A DNA stretch of 33,592 nucleotides from a virus, in the IMG/VR virus record IMGVR_UViG_3300025400_000049, positions 1-33,592 of that record. One strand, written 5' to 3'. Shown in pieces: positions 15,103 to 22,560 of this stretch. Within the stretch, counting starts at the first letter, position 1. Each line of letters starts with the position of its first letter. Both the position numbers and the translations under genes were made by a program. The notes beneath the pieces are model-generated. The model ran no database searches, was not told where the DNA came from, and saw nothing but the letters and a program-made list of their open reading frames with translations.

Positions 15103-16533
15103 ATGGCGGCCTTTTACGATCTGGACGGACATAACGTAACGTCAAGCTCGAGCTATGAGGTGACGGGATCGTATGCGATGACGTTCCCAACAGTTCAGGC
15201 CGGATCGTATGTGTATCAGGATTTGACCGGCGGCAATCAAACGGCAACTGGATTAGCCATCGGATCTGATAGCAGTTCCTCAACGTCATGGGCATACACA
15301 TCTTACGAGACATTCACGGCGCAAACCGACACCGAGACATCTCCGCATCCGATTACTCATGTAGGTAATTTTACAAATATCCCTGCAAATTTTCAGGGAC
15401 ATCTTTTGGAGCTATCAACCGATTCAAGCTGGGAACAGGGATTTGTAATTTTTACCAATTCGTATGATTCAGATCCTAACTGGAATTCTTATGTGACCCG
15501 CTATGACGTGGCCACAATTTGGGATACGGATGTGGGGTTGGCCAATTCGTATTCAACAACTGTTGTCACGGTTTATCCGCCCGCTGAAACAATTTATCTG
15601 ACATCTTCTGTGGAATTGATGGGGGGATTTGTTGGGGGGGATATTTTTACCGAATATCCTTATTCTGAAACTGGTGATTGGAGGAATGAAGATCGATATC
15701 ACATGACTCCTGTTCAGGCGCCGCAAATGGAAACGTTGACATTGACAACGGGATTTTCCACAAATTCTTCTGGTTCATCCTACACCGAACTCTATGGATT
15801 GTATAAGAGACATGGTAACCAATCAACGGGCTATAAATATACAGGAGGGGCCAACCAACTGTTTACATTTGATCAAGTTACTCTTCCAATTTATCCGCCA
15901 AATCTTGTACCTGATAGCATGGCAAAGTTTGTTTTTGAAAATGGAGTTGCAACAACGGCCACCACAATTACCCAGGGGTTTGTTTTGGATGGTTCCAATT
16001 ACAAAGGTTTTTCTTTTGGGATTTCAGATTCAACCAACAACTGGGTCGAAATTGCAAATGTTACCCCGCAACTTCAGTTAATCGTTCCCAATAACTATTT
16101 TGGCGTTCCCTACGAATATGGATTTCAAAGCGGGTTCAGTTATGACGTGGGAAGTTATGATGCGTTGGAAAAAAGCATGGCGCTTTATTGGCAAACGACG
16201 ACCAGCGGATCAGACACGACAAAATCTGTTGTTTCCAGCACCACTTTTGAAAATCAATACGCTGGAGAAGCGGTAACTTATTCCACAAGTAATTGGGCAA
16301 CTGCCATAGCCATCAATGGAACGATTCCAGCCACCCTGGCTGGAATGTGGGGATTTACTTCTTACTATTCAACCGGCACGTCAACCGCCTCGACGCATTT
16401 TTCCACCACCTATGGAAATTCTTTTTATACAGTTTCAACCCATGCAATGACCATAGGAGAACCAGGAATTGATGTCGTGGCAAGTCCCAAAGGGCTTATC
16501 GCAGAGGTGTATGGATATTCAGGATATTTTTAA
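15103..16533 (+). CDS. Putative tail fibre / receptor-binding protein
   Basis: A 476-aa protein very rich in Ser, Thr, Tyr, Gly and Asn, with long beta-like stretches (SYEVTGSYAMTFP, TETLTLTTGFSTNSSGS-type composition) and no catalytic motif. Such composition is typical of fibres and receptor-binding proteins. Base composition is visibly AT-richer than the coat and terminase genes, as expected of a frequently exchanged host-range gene. Its N-terminus is not obviously homologous to known fibre anchors. It starts 3 nt after the preceding gene and is followed by a TTGACA element and a glycosyltransferase-like gene. Confidence 0.6.
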   Translation: MAAFYDLDGHNVTSSSSYEVTGSYAMTFPTVQAGSYVYQDLTGGNQTATGLAIGSDSSSSTSWAYTSYETFTAQTDTETSPHPITHVGNFTNIPANFQGHLLELSTDSSWEQGFVIFTNSYDSDPNWNSYVTRYDVATIWDTDVGLANSYSTTVVTVYPPAETIYLTSSVELMGGFVGGDIFTEYPYSETGDWRNEDRYHMTPVQAPQMETLTLTTGFSTNSSGSSYTELYGLYKRHGNQSTGYKYTGGANQLFTFDQVTLPIYPPNLVPDSMAKFVFENGVATTATTITQGFVLDGSNYKGFSFGISDSTNNWVEIANVTPQLQLIVPNNYFGVPYEYGFQSGFSYDVGSYDALEKSMALYWQTTTSGSDTTKSVVSSTTFENQYAGEAVTYSTSNWATAIAINGTIPATLAGMWGFTSYYSTGTSTASTHFSTTYGNSFYTVSTHAMTIGEPGIDVVASPKGLIAEVYGYSGYF

Positions 16534-16542
16534 ATGTAAAAA

Positions 16543-16573
16543 TTGACATCAATTCATGGGTAACGATCCCATG
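16543..16573 (+). promoter_or_regulatory. TTGACA element plus start-codon hairpin
   Basis: TTGACA at 16543-16548 is followed by CATGGG (16555-16560), a 7-nt loop, and CCCATG (16568-16573). The perfect 6-bp hairpin contains both in-frame ATGs, 16556 in the left arm and 16571 in the right arm. From the first ATG the TTGACA spacing is 7 nt, from the second 22 nt; the second agrees better with the other elements. The hairpin may limit translation until melted. Confidence 0.5.
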
Positions 16574-17593
16574 ATTTCGATAGTTATTGCGGCAACCCGC
16601 TCTTATCTCCATGTCTGGCCTCAACTGATCAGGGCCATCGCCACATCGGCGGCTCACCACGAGGAAGCCCACTTCATTTTTGCCACCGACAAGAGCGAGG
16701 AAGCCAAGAAGGCGGCGGAATACGCCAAGGGCAGGTTGCCCGAGGGGTGGAAAATCACCACGCTCAACCTTCCAATCTCCGAGGATGAGAAAAGCTACAA
16801 GGAAGCGGCTCAGATTCGGATCGCCCAGCTTCAGGGGGCGGCATTTGAGTTTGCCCGTCGGATCAAGAGCGATCTCTGCTGGTCGGTCGAAAGCGACACG
16901 ATCCCCCCAGCCGATGCGCTTCGGGTGCTGGAATGGACACTCCAAATGCCCGACGCCTTGGGTGATCCCTACTACCACATTGCGGCGGCCACCTATCCCA
17001 ATGGACTTTTCCTTGGAGGATTCGGATCGTATCAATCCCAAATCAATGAAGATTTCTTGCCCAAAGAACGCAAGCTCAAGCCCCGGCTGACGATCCTCCT
17101 CGAGGCGTGTGAGTCTCGGCTCAAGGAAACCAAAGACCGCAATGTTGCGGAAAAGGAAATGAAGCGGATGGGGAGACTGCGGGAATGGGTCAAGAAATCA
17201 CCGCCGGATGGCACGATTTGGGAAGTGACCGCAAAACATGGGTGGAGGCGCAGGGGGTGGATGGATTTTGCTTACCCTGGCATTGGCTTGGGCGCGGTGG
17301 TTCCTTCTGATTGGTGCGGATTAGGATGCACTTTATTGTCCAAGAAAGCTTTGGCGCTGGCAGATTTCAACGGCTACGTCGGCAAGGGCACTCAGGATCT
17401 GTTTCTTTGCTGGTTCCGCTTCCATCCGGCCGGACTGCGCATTGCCTCTGTTCCCCATGTCGCCTGCGACCATATCAAGCGGCGCGAACACAATGGGAAA
17501 AACGAGATCGTCCACCATGTCGCTTGGCATGACACGACTCCCGAACACTTTGGACATTTACGGCAACGGGAACAACCGTTTGTGGCGCTGTAG
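16556..17593 (+). CDS. Glycosyltransferase-like protein (GT-A type)
   Basis: A 345-aa protein (340 aa if it starts at the second ATG, 16571). Start MISIVIAATRSYLHVWPQLIRAI resembles the Rossmann-like opening of GT-A family 2 enzymes; SDLCWSVESDTIPP supplies an ESD variant of the metal-binding DxD; the later GKGTQDLFLCWFRF and HVACDHI segments match the ED and histidine motifs near the C-terminus of such enzymes. The middle is a charged helical insertion (KERKLKPRLTILLEACESRLKE). Base composition returns to that of the main phage genes. Likely substrates are host surface sugars, a tail/capsid protein or modified DNA bases; none can be chosen here. Confidence 0.55.
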   Translation: MGNDPMISIVIAATRSYLHVWPQLIRAIATSAAHHEEAHFIFATDKSEEAKKAAEYAKGRLPEGWKITTLNLPISEDEKSYKEAAQIRIAQLQGAAFEFARRIKSDLCWSVESDTIPPADALRVLEWTLQMPDALGDPYYHIAAATYPNGLFLGGFGSYQSQINEDFLPKERKLKPRLTILLEACESRLKETKDRNVAEKEMKRMGRLREWVKKSPPDGTIWEVTAKHGWRRRGWMDFAYPGIGLGAVVPSDWCGLGCTLLSKKALALADFNGYVGKGTQDLFLCWFRFHPAGLRIASVPHVACDHIKRREHNGKNEIVHHVAWHDTTPEHFGHLRQREQPFVAL

Positions 17594-17624
17594 GTGAGTT
17601 TGTTGTTGGTTGCCGATCGTCCCC

Positions 17625-17721
17625 CTTTTGACGGCACTTTGCTCCCACAAAGCGGTGCCGCCCTACGGGCTATTTCTGTCGAAATAGTCTTACGCGCCTC
17701 TTCCCAGAGGCTTGTTTGACA
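17625..17721 (+). ncRNA. Structured leader RNA, copy B (TTGACA-terminated)
   Basis: The second copy of the element at 8772-8867. Stems: P1 CGGCA 17632-17636 with TGCCG 17656-17660; P2 CTTTG 17637-17641 with CAAAG 17648-17652 around loop CTCCCA; P3 CCC 17661-17663 with GGG 17667-17669; P4 CTATTTC 17670-17676 with GAAATAG 17681-17687; P5 GCCTCT 17696-17701 with AGAGGC 17706-17711, loop TCCC. The linkers CTTTTGACGGCA, CGGTGCCGCCC, TAGTCTTACGCGCC and GGCTTGTTTGACA are the same as in copy A, while stem bases differ in matched pairs. TTGACA (17716-17721) lies 14 nt before the ATG at 17736. Confidence 0.72.
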
Positions 17722-17735
17722 TTTGTCGATTTACA

Positions 17736-17939
17736 ATGAGTACCATCCCTTTTTCCAACAAAGGTTCGTTGTTGATTTCCAACCCATTCGACCTTCCAGA
17801 ATACGACACGGTGGTTGAATCACCGCAGGGAGCCGCTTCCTCCGGTGGTACGATTACTTTTTACAAATCTGAAAACCAAGTTGCCCAACTGACGGTTACG
17901 ATTTCAGACGGTAATCGAAGAATTCAGAGGACGGCGTAA
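17736..17939 (+). CDS. Small protein downstream of structured RNA B, unknown
   Basis: A 67-aa protein starting MSTIPFSNKGSLLISNPFD, mainly beta-like with a Gly/Ser-rich linker and ending in SDGNRRIQRTA. I do not recognise it. It directly follows the second RNA copy and lies 3 nt before the fibre gene at 17943, so it may be a chaperone or connecting subunit of that fibre. TACAAT (17732-17737) precedes the ATG but is too close to TTGACA for a usual promoter. Confidence 0.55.
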   Translation: MSTIPFSNKGSLLISNPFDLPEYDTVVESPQGAASSGGTITFYKSENQVAQLTVTISDGNRRIQRTA

Positions 17940-17942
17940 TTT

Positions 17943-18749
17943 ATGGCACTCTTACTGAATCTCGGAGGTTTTTCCCTGGACCTCGATGCTCCATCGGGTT
18001 CTGGAAGCTCATCTTCTTCCAACTGGCTTTATCTAGGAGCCTACGACAACGGCGTATCGTATAACACCTCGGACGTAGTGCTTTACAACGGCGGACTCTG
18101 GTATTGCTACACTTCTGCAAATCTTTCAGCGGGATACCCTCCCGATAGTCGCCCTGAGTGTTGGGTGCAGGTTTCCAGTACCAATTTTGCGGGACTTGAT
18201 CTAACTGGAATTACATTCAATCCAGGCGGATCTTATGGCGACATTACGATAACTGGGGATTTGTATGCGATGGCTATTCAAGCTCCCTCAATAATAGCCA
18301 CTTATATCACAGATAACGGTGGGAATCGCTATTTCAAGCAAGGCGATAATGCGGATTTTGCGTCTGTTACAGTAAACGGAACAAATATCGTATCTGCGGG
18401 AGACAATGTTTCCGAATTTTACAACGACGTTGGGTATATAACCGGTAATTCTTGGCCTAATTTTTACGGTGTAGTCGGATGGGGAGGGTGGGATGGAAAT
18501 GTCTCATCTCTTAACCAGTCCGGAGCAATTACCGTTGGTTCATTTTGGTATAGTACCCTTACCCCGATTGCATTACTACCCGACGGCTCCGCATCTTTTG
18601 CAAGCGGCGCGGCTACAATAGACACAAGCGGAATTTTATCAATAGGCAATTCCGTTTCTTCATCTACGGATAATTCGGTTGATTCCAAGGTTGAAATCGT
18701 CATCAACGGGACGACCTATTACCTACTGGCCTCCACTTCGGCTTCTTAA
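17943..18749 (+). CDS. Putative tail fibre with chitin-binding-type module
   Basis: A 268-aa protein. Residues about 20-78 match the pattern of CBM5/12 (chitin-binding type 3) modules: a Ser-rich linker, NWLYLGAYDNGVSYNTSD, VVLYNGGLWYCYTSANLSAG, and a closing CWVQV with aromatic residues at binding positions. The rest is a beta-rich Gly/Ser/Thr region with repeated NGT and short strands, ending in VEIVINGTTYYLLAS, like fibre shafts. It probably binds host surface polysaccharide. Base composition is AT-rich and codon use variable, fitting a mobile host-range gene. The module is recognised by pattern only. Confidence 0.6.
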   Translation: MALLLNLGGFSLDLDAPSGSGSSSSSNWLYLGAYDNGVSYNTSDVVLYNGGLWYCYTSANLSAGYPPDSRPECWVQVSSTNFAGLDLTGITFNPGGSYGDITITGDLYAMAIQAPSIIATYITDNGGNRYFKQGDNADFASVTVNGTNIVSAGDNVSEFYNDVGYITGNSWPNFYGVVGWGGWDGNVSSLNQSGAITVGSFWYSTLTPIALLPDGSASFASGAATIDTSGILSIGNSVSSSTDNSVDSKVEIVINGTTYYLLASTSAS

Positions 18750-18763
18750 AAACTTTCCCAGCC

Positions 18764-18850
18764 ATGAAACACCCAATGCCATCCCCTAGCCTACGCTATT
18801 CGGACGCAACGACTTTCCAGCAGGGACATACAGATGAGTCCAACTGCTAA
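18764..18850 (+). CDS. Possible 28-aa small protein
   Basis: A short frame, MKHPMPSPSLRYSD to DESNC, in the 118-nt gap between the fibre gene and the next gene. Start ATG follows AGCC with no Shine-Dalgarno sequence. It may be a real small peptide or chance; there is no overlap-coupling evidence. Confidence 0.25.
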   Translation: MKHPMPSPSLRYSDATTFQQGHTDESNC

Positions 18851-18867
18851 AACCGGACACCAATACC

Positions 18868-19089
18868 ATGCCAGCACTTGTACCAACCGAGGCCACCCGC
18901 GCCGCTCTCGTCGCCAACCAGATCCTCACAGGGATCGTCAACGTCGCTACACAGGCAAAGAAGTCCCTTTCTGAGGGCGTTCCTGCCCAGGGAAGCCTTC
19001 CTGCAGTGACCGCCGCTGACATTACTTCCGCTCTTGGAGCCGCTAATGTGACCGCCCTTCAGGCGATCATTGCCGCCGCCGGGGTGTAA
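18868..19089 (+). CDS. Small helical protein, unknown
   Basis: A 73-aa Ala/Thr-rich protein, MPALVPTEATRAALVANQIL and two helical repeats, ending TALQAIIAAAGV. No membrane segment is convincing though it is rather hydrophobic. It precedes the membrane/lysis cluster. Similar small helical proteins are found near fibres or holins; I do not recognise it. No Shine-Dalgarno sequence. Confidence 0.5.
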   Translation: MPALVPTEATRAALVANQILTGIVNVATQAKKSLSEGVPAQGSLPAVTAADITSALGAANVTALQAIIAAAGV

Positions 19090-19103
19090 TTATTTGACCC
19101 GTA

Positions 19104-19352
19104 ATGAGCGCCGACGATGTTTCCATTTTACGAGAGGACATCGCGGCGCTCAAAGCGGTCTTGGAGGAACGTGCCAGGACAACGGATCGCAACTCGACCC
19201 TACTCCGCACCGTCATGGCCATTGTTGCCCTTCAACTGATCGGTTCGGTTTATATCGCCGGGGTAAAAGTGAACAAACTTGATAACCTTGCCGAGGAAGT
19301 AAATTCGATCCGTAATCATATTGATGTTTTGACTGCATCCCGTAAGGGATGA
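19104..19352 (+). CDS. Coiled-coil membrane protein, lysis region
   Basis: An 82-aa protein with N-terminal coiled coil (SILREDIAALKAVLEERAR), one transmembrane segment (LLRTVMAIVALQLIGSVYIAG, about residues 33-53) and a second short coiled region. TTGACC, one base off the recurrent element, lies 4 nt before the ATG. Layout and position suit a holin/antiholin or inner-membrane lysis partner. Its last bases overlap the next ATG (ATGA 19349-19352), implying translational coupling. Confidence 0.55.
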   Translation: MSADDVSILREDIAALKAVLEERARTTDRNSTLLRTVMAIVALQLIGSVYIAGVKVNKLDNLAEEVNSIRNHIDVLTASRKG

Positions 19353-19966
19353 CACCATTTCAGAAAGAACTGATCGCAGGTTGGATTCTTGCCGTTTTTT
19401 CGGCAATTTTGGCATCCGTTATTTGCATGGGGATGACCGGTTGCGCTTCTTCTCCGGTCATGACTCGGGTCTCTTCCTCGCCTCATGCCCAAGTGGATGC
19501 GGCTCTTTCCGATGTGCGCTTTTCCCAACAATCGGCCGCTTCTCAGGTCTCCCGACTATCCCAACTGGTCACTGGGGAGGAGTCGCGTCATGCAGTCCAG
19601 CAATTACAGACGACCATCAACGACCTTGGCCTCAAGCTCGAAACCGCCACTGGCAAGATCGCCTGGTACGAAGCGCAGTATGATCTGGTGATCGGTCAGC
19701 GGGACTGGTGGCAAGATCAGGATGGCAAGGACAAGGCTTCCCGTGTTCAGGCCGAGAAAGAGCGTGATGCGCTGGTCTGGATTTTTGCGATTGCCTGCGG
19801 TGGCATGGCGCTTTCCACATTCCGGTCGGCTCTTCAGGTGATCCAGATGCCGTGGCAACTCGTCGCCCTTGGCGGGGTGTTTGTCGGTGGGTTCGCCCTT
19901 GGATTTACGATTGCCCGGTGGGCGCTCCGGTTTCTGGCCGCCTTCACCCCGCACCTTCCGATCTAA
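19349..19966 (+). CDS. Lipoprotein-like multi-membrane protein, lysis region
   Basis: A 205-aa protein. An N-terminal hydrophobic segment ends in CMGMTGCASS, a plausible lipobox with the modified cysteine in MTGC. A coiled-coil periplasmic-like middle (VQQLQTTINDLGLKLETATGK, DKASRVQAEKERDAL) is followed by two hydrophobic segments (WIFAIACGGMALSTF, LVALGGVFVGGFALGFTIA). The N-terminal lipobox plus coiled coil resembles spanins, but the two C-terminal membrane segments are not usual for them. It lies between a coiled-coil membrane protein and a holin candidate. Confidence 0.5.
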   Translation: MTPFQKELIAGWILAVFSAILASVICMGMTGCASSPVMTRVSSSPHAQVDAALSDVRFSQQSAASQVSRLSQLVTGEESRHAVQQLQTTINDLGLKLETATGKIAWYEAQYDLVIGQRDWWQDQDGKDKASRVQAEKERDALVWIFAIACGGMALSTFRSALQVIQMPWQLVALGGVFVGGFALGFTIARWALRFLAAFTPHLPI

Positions 19967-20259
19967 TGATTGAGCGATTTTTATCATGGCTCAGATCGGT
20001 GCTTCAGGAGGGAACCGCTGATTCCATGTCTCGGCTGATCTTTTTCATGGTGGGGATCGCCACCTGTATTTCCTTTCTATCGGCTTTGATCTACTCGCTC
20101 TGGACGCACGCCCACACCCCGGAACACGTCTATGACCTCCCTCGCAATCTTAGCGATGGGTTGCGTGACATCTTTGTCGCGGCCGGTGCTGGCAAGGTAG
20201 CCCAACGCATTTGGGGGGAAAGCTCGGATAATGCTAACCCGAAAACGCCAACTTCATGA
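19966..20259 (+). CDS. Holin candidate
   Basis: A 97-aa protein with an N-terminal amphipathic start, a hydrophobic segment LIFFMVGIATCISFLSALIYSLW (residues about 24-46), and a C-terminal domain with helix LSDGLRDIFVAAGAGKVAQRIW. TAATG overlap with the preceding stop marks the start at 19966, and its own end overlaps the endolysin ATG (ATGA at 20256). Location immediately before the endolysin supports holin function. Only one clear membrane segment is seen. Confidence 0.6.
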   Translation: MIERFLSWLRSVLQEGTADSMSRLIFFMVGIATCISFLSALIYSLWTHAHTPEHVYDLPRNLSDGLRDIFVAAGAGKVAQRIWGESSDNANPKTPTS

Positions 20260-20825
20260 CCAAAAGCGACATTTTGACCGCCGCGTTGGTGGGTGGTTTC
20301 CCTGCAGGATTCCGCAAGGCGCTGGCACTTGTCTTGGAATGGGAGTGTGAATATGAGGCCGATCATCAGACGATCCGTTGGGAAAATGACCCAGCCGATC
20401 ATGGAGGATCAACTTTTGCGGGTCTCACGATCAATGATGATGGCATTTCCATTTCGCTTGCTACCGATCCTCATTGGATAGTTCAACGCTATTTCAGCGC
20501 CTATTGGTCGCCCCTGATTGGTCTTCCAATTCTGGTTCAGGAGATGGTTTTTTTTGAAGGGGTCAATGTCGGCATGGGCACGGCCATTTTAGCCCTTCAG
20601 ATGGCTTGCAATGATTATGGGTCAAGGCTCTTGACCGATTCAAAGTTAGGCGATCAGACCCGATCCGCTGCCTTTTGCATTTCAGACACAACCGGACTCT
20701 GCATGGGCTTTTTGCAAAAAATGCAACGCCACTATGAGGCGATCGTGGCCGACAATCCGTCTCAGGCAAAATTCTTATCCGGGTGGGAAAATCGTTTGAA
20801 TGCCGCCAAGGCTCTTCTTGCATAA
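20256..20825 (+). CDS. Endolysin, GH108 (N-acetylmuramidase) type
   Basis: A 189-aa peptidoglycan hydrolase that should break the cell wall at the end of the lytic cycle. The N-terminal helix has the GH108 pattern LEWECEYEADH, where Glu30 is the best catalytic candidate, followed by ENDPADHGGSTFAGLT (43-58), matching the family DPxDxGGxTxxGI motif. The C-terminal half (VNVGMGTAILALQMACND, then LLTDSKLGDQTRSA) resembles the PG_binding_3 domain that pairs with GH108. The usual EGG is changed to ECE, a variant worth noting. No signal peptide; release would need the upstream holin. Confidence 0.8.
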   Translation: MTKSDILTAALVGGFPAGFRKALALVLEWECEYEADHQTIRWENDPADHGGSTFAGLTINDDGISISLATDPHWIVQRYFSAYWSPLIGLPILVQEMVFFEGVNVGMGTAILALQMACNDYGSRLLTDSKLGDQTRSAAFCISDTTGLCMGFLQKMQRHYEAIVADNPSQAKFLSGWENRLNAAKALLA

Positions 20826-20832
20826 AGATTTT

Positions 20833-21381
20833 ATGAATTTTTCCGCCCGCCGCATTGCATTCACAGGTCTGGCCGGTTCTGGAAAATCAACCGCCGCCGA
20901 TTACCTTGTCTCCAAGCACAGGTTTCACCGGCTCTCGTATGCCTCACCGATGAAACGGATGATGCGGTGCATGCTCATCGAAGCCGGAGCCGGTCTCATG
21001 GAGGCCGTGGAAATGGTTGATGGCAAACTCAAGGAAGTTCCCACGGAGTTTTTGGCAGGCAAAAGCCCCCGATACGCTTTGCAAACACTTGGCACGGAAT
21101 GGGCACGCGATCTGATTGCCCAGGACATCTGGCGCAGAATCCTTCTTCACAAGGTGGAAATGCAGGCCGGACACCCGGTGGTGGTGGATGATTTGCGCTT
21201 TGCCGATGAGGCGGTCGGATTAAAAAAAGCGGGGTTCACCATCATCAGGATGTGTCGCAACGGCTCTGGCACCGGATCATCACATCGCAGTGAGGGGCAG
21301 GAATTTGACGTTGATCTGACATTGGACAACGACGAAGAGATTTCTTCGCTTCATGCCCAGTTGGATGTGCTGATCAAATGA
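20833..21381 (+). CDS. Deoxynucleoside monophosphate kinase (T4 gp1-like)
   Basis: A 182-aa P-loop kinase that phosphorylates deoxynucleoside monophosphates for DNA synthesis. Walker A is GLAGSGKST (residues 12-20). The family features DDLRF (PVVVDDLRFADEA), RMCRN, and SSHRSE are present, with GTEWARDLI in the middle, all as in phage dNMP kinases. Its placement in the late region after lysis, away from replication genes, is slightly unusual. It is coupled to the next gene by ATGA (21378-21381). A modified-base role cannot be excluded. Confidence 0.8.
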   Translation: MNFSARRIAFTGLAGSGKSTAADYLVSKHRFHRLSYASPMKRMMRCMLIEAGAGLMEAVEMVDGKLKEVPTEFLAGKSPRYALQTLGTEWARDLIAQDIWRRILLHKVEMQAGHPVVVDDLRFADEAVGLKKAGFTIIRMCRNGSGTGSSHRSEGQEFDVDLTLDNDEEISSLHAQLDVLIK

Positions 21382-22346
21382 AAAAACTGGCTTCCAAGGT
21401 AAAACTGCTCACGGCGGATGCCGAAATTCGCCGCCTCAAAGAACAGCTCAAAGCCTCGGAAACCCAAAAAGAGAAATTGGCTTCAGCGTTGGAGCGTGCC
21501 AGGGCAACTCCCAAGGCTCGTGTTCCCATTCCCCACAAGCCCAGCAAAGGATCCGCAGATGACCTTGTCAGGGTTATTATTCCCGACACCCACGGATCCA
21601 AGGCCGACAAGGCCGCGCTTGCGGCATGCCTGGGGGACATTAAATCACTGAATCCGCATGAAGTGGTGCTCTTGGGTGATCATGTCGATTGCGGCGGCCT
21701 GCTCGCCCAGCACCATGTTCTCGGATATGTTGCGGACACCGCTTATACCTACGAGGAAGATATTGCCGCCACCCGGGCATTCCTTGACGTTTTGCAGACT
21801 GCGGCACCGCGTTCCCGGATCCATTACATCGAGGGAAATCACGAAAAAAGAGCTGAAACCCTTTGTGTGACGATGGCGCTTCGCAATTCCAAAGATGCCG
21901 AATTCCTGCGGAAAGCCATCGCTCCCGAGTTTCTGCTCGATCTCAAGGGTCGCGGCATTCCCTATTACCGGCAGGCGGAATTTTACAACGGCCTGAAACT
22001 TCCGGGCACGATCAAGCTCGGCAAATGCTATTTCACGCACGGATCCAAAACCGCCGCCAATGCCACGGCCGTCATGCTTTCGGCATTTGGAGCACCGTTG
22101 GTTTTTGGGCACACGCACAGGGCGCAAAGTTCCACCGGTCGGCCGGTGCATTCGGGGGTGATCGCCGCATGGAATCCGGGTTGCCTCTGTGAACTTCAGC
22201 CGTTGTGGCAAAACACCAATCCCGTGACTTGGAGCCACGGACACGCAGTGCAACTTGTGGCACGCTCTGGCGAATTCCTTCACCTCAACATTCCAATCCT
22301 AGAGGGGAAATCCTTGCTTGGGTCGCTGGCATCGAAATTCCAATGA
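21378..22346 (+). CDS. Calcineurin-type metallophosphoesterase
   Basis: A 322-aa protein with an N-terminal coiled coil (residues about 8-45, LTADAEIRRLKEQLKASETQ) and a complete metallophosphoesterase core: PDTHG (D70, H72), GDHVDCGG (D101), GNHEKR (N154, H155), FTHGSK (H221), and GHTHR (H245, H247). All two-metal ligands appear present, so it is probably active. Substrate is unknown; phage relatives cleave phosphodiesters or phosphomonoesters. It follows dNMP kinase by an ATGA overlap, hinting at a nucleotide-related job. Confidence 0.82.
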   Translation: MKKLASKVKLLTADAEIRRLKEQLKASETQKEKLASALERARATPKARVPIPHKPSKGSADDLVRVIIPDTHGSKADKAALAACLGDIKSLNPHEVVLLGDHVDCGGLLAQHHVLGYVADTAYTYEEDIAATRAFLDVLQTAAPRSRIHYIEGNHEKRAETLCVTMALRNSKDAEFLRKAIAPEFLLDLKGRGIPYYRQAEFYNGLKLPGTIKLGKCYFTHGSKTAANATAVMLSAFGAPLVFGHTHRAQSSTGRPVHSGVIAAWNPGCLCELQPLWQNTNPVTWSHGHAVQLVARSGEFLHLNIPILEGKSLLGSLASKFQ

Positions 22347-22350
22347 TTTT

Positions 22351-22560
22351 ATGAAAAAACCGTCACTCCTGCGTGCCGAAAAAGTTCCCCGGGGTTGGTT
22401 CTCAAGGGAGGATTTGGAAAAAAAGTGGAATTGTTCCACCGCCCACACGCTTCATCTTTTAAGCGCGGCCATCAAAGAAGGGTTGGTGGAAAAACAGAAA
22501 TTCATGGTGGTGCGCCACGATCGTCTTTATCCGGTTCCCCATTATCGGGAGACAAAATGA
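22351..22560 (+). CDS. Small winged-helix-like protein
   Basis: A 69-aa basic protein whose sequence VPRGWFSREDLEKKWNCSTAHTLHLLSAAIKEGLVE follows the helix-turn-helix/winged-helix pattern (ordered helices then a wing, KQKFMVVRHDRLYPVPHY). It lies 4 nt after the metallophosphoesterase and overlaps the next gene by ATGA. A DNA-binding regulatory function is inferred. No Shine-Dalgarno sequence. Confidence 0.55.
   Translation: MKKPSLLRAEKVPRGWFSREDLEKKWNCSTAHTLHLLSAAIKEGLVEKQKFMVVRHDRLYPVPHYRETK

Noticed and set aside
2715-17721. TTGACA elements as ordinary sigma-70 -35 boxes
   Set aside because: At the 17-nt spacing the -10 box would fall inside the coding sequence and no TATAAT-like box is found there. 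The TATAAT at 14276 and TACAAT at 17732 have spacers of only 10 nt and overlap the start codon.
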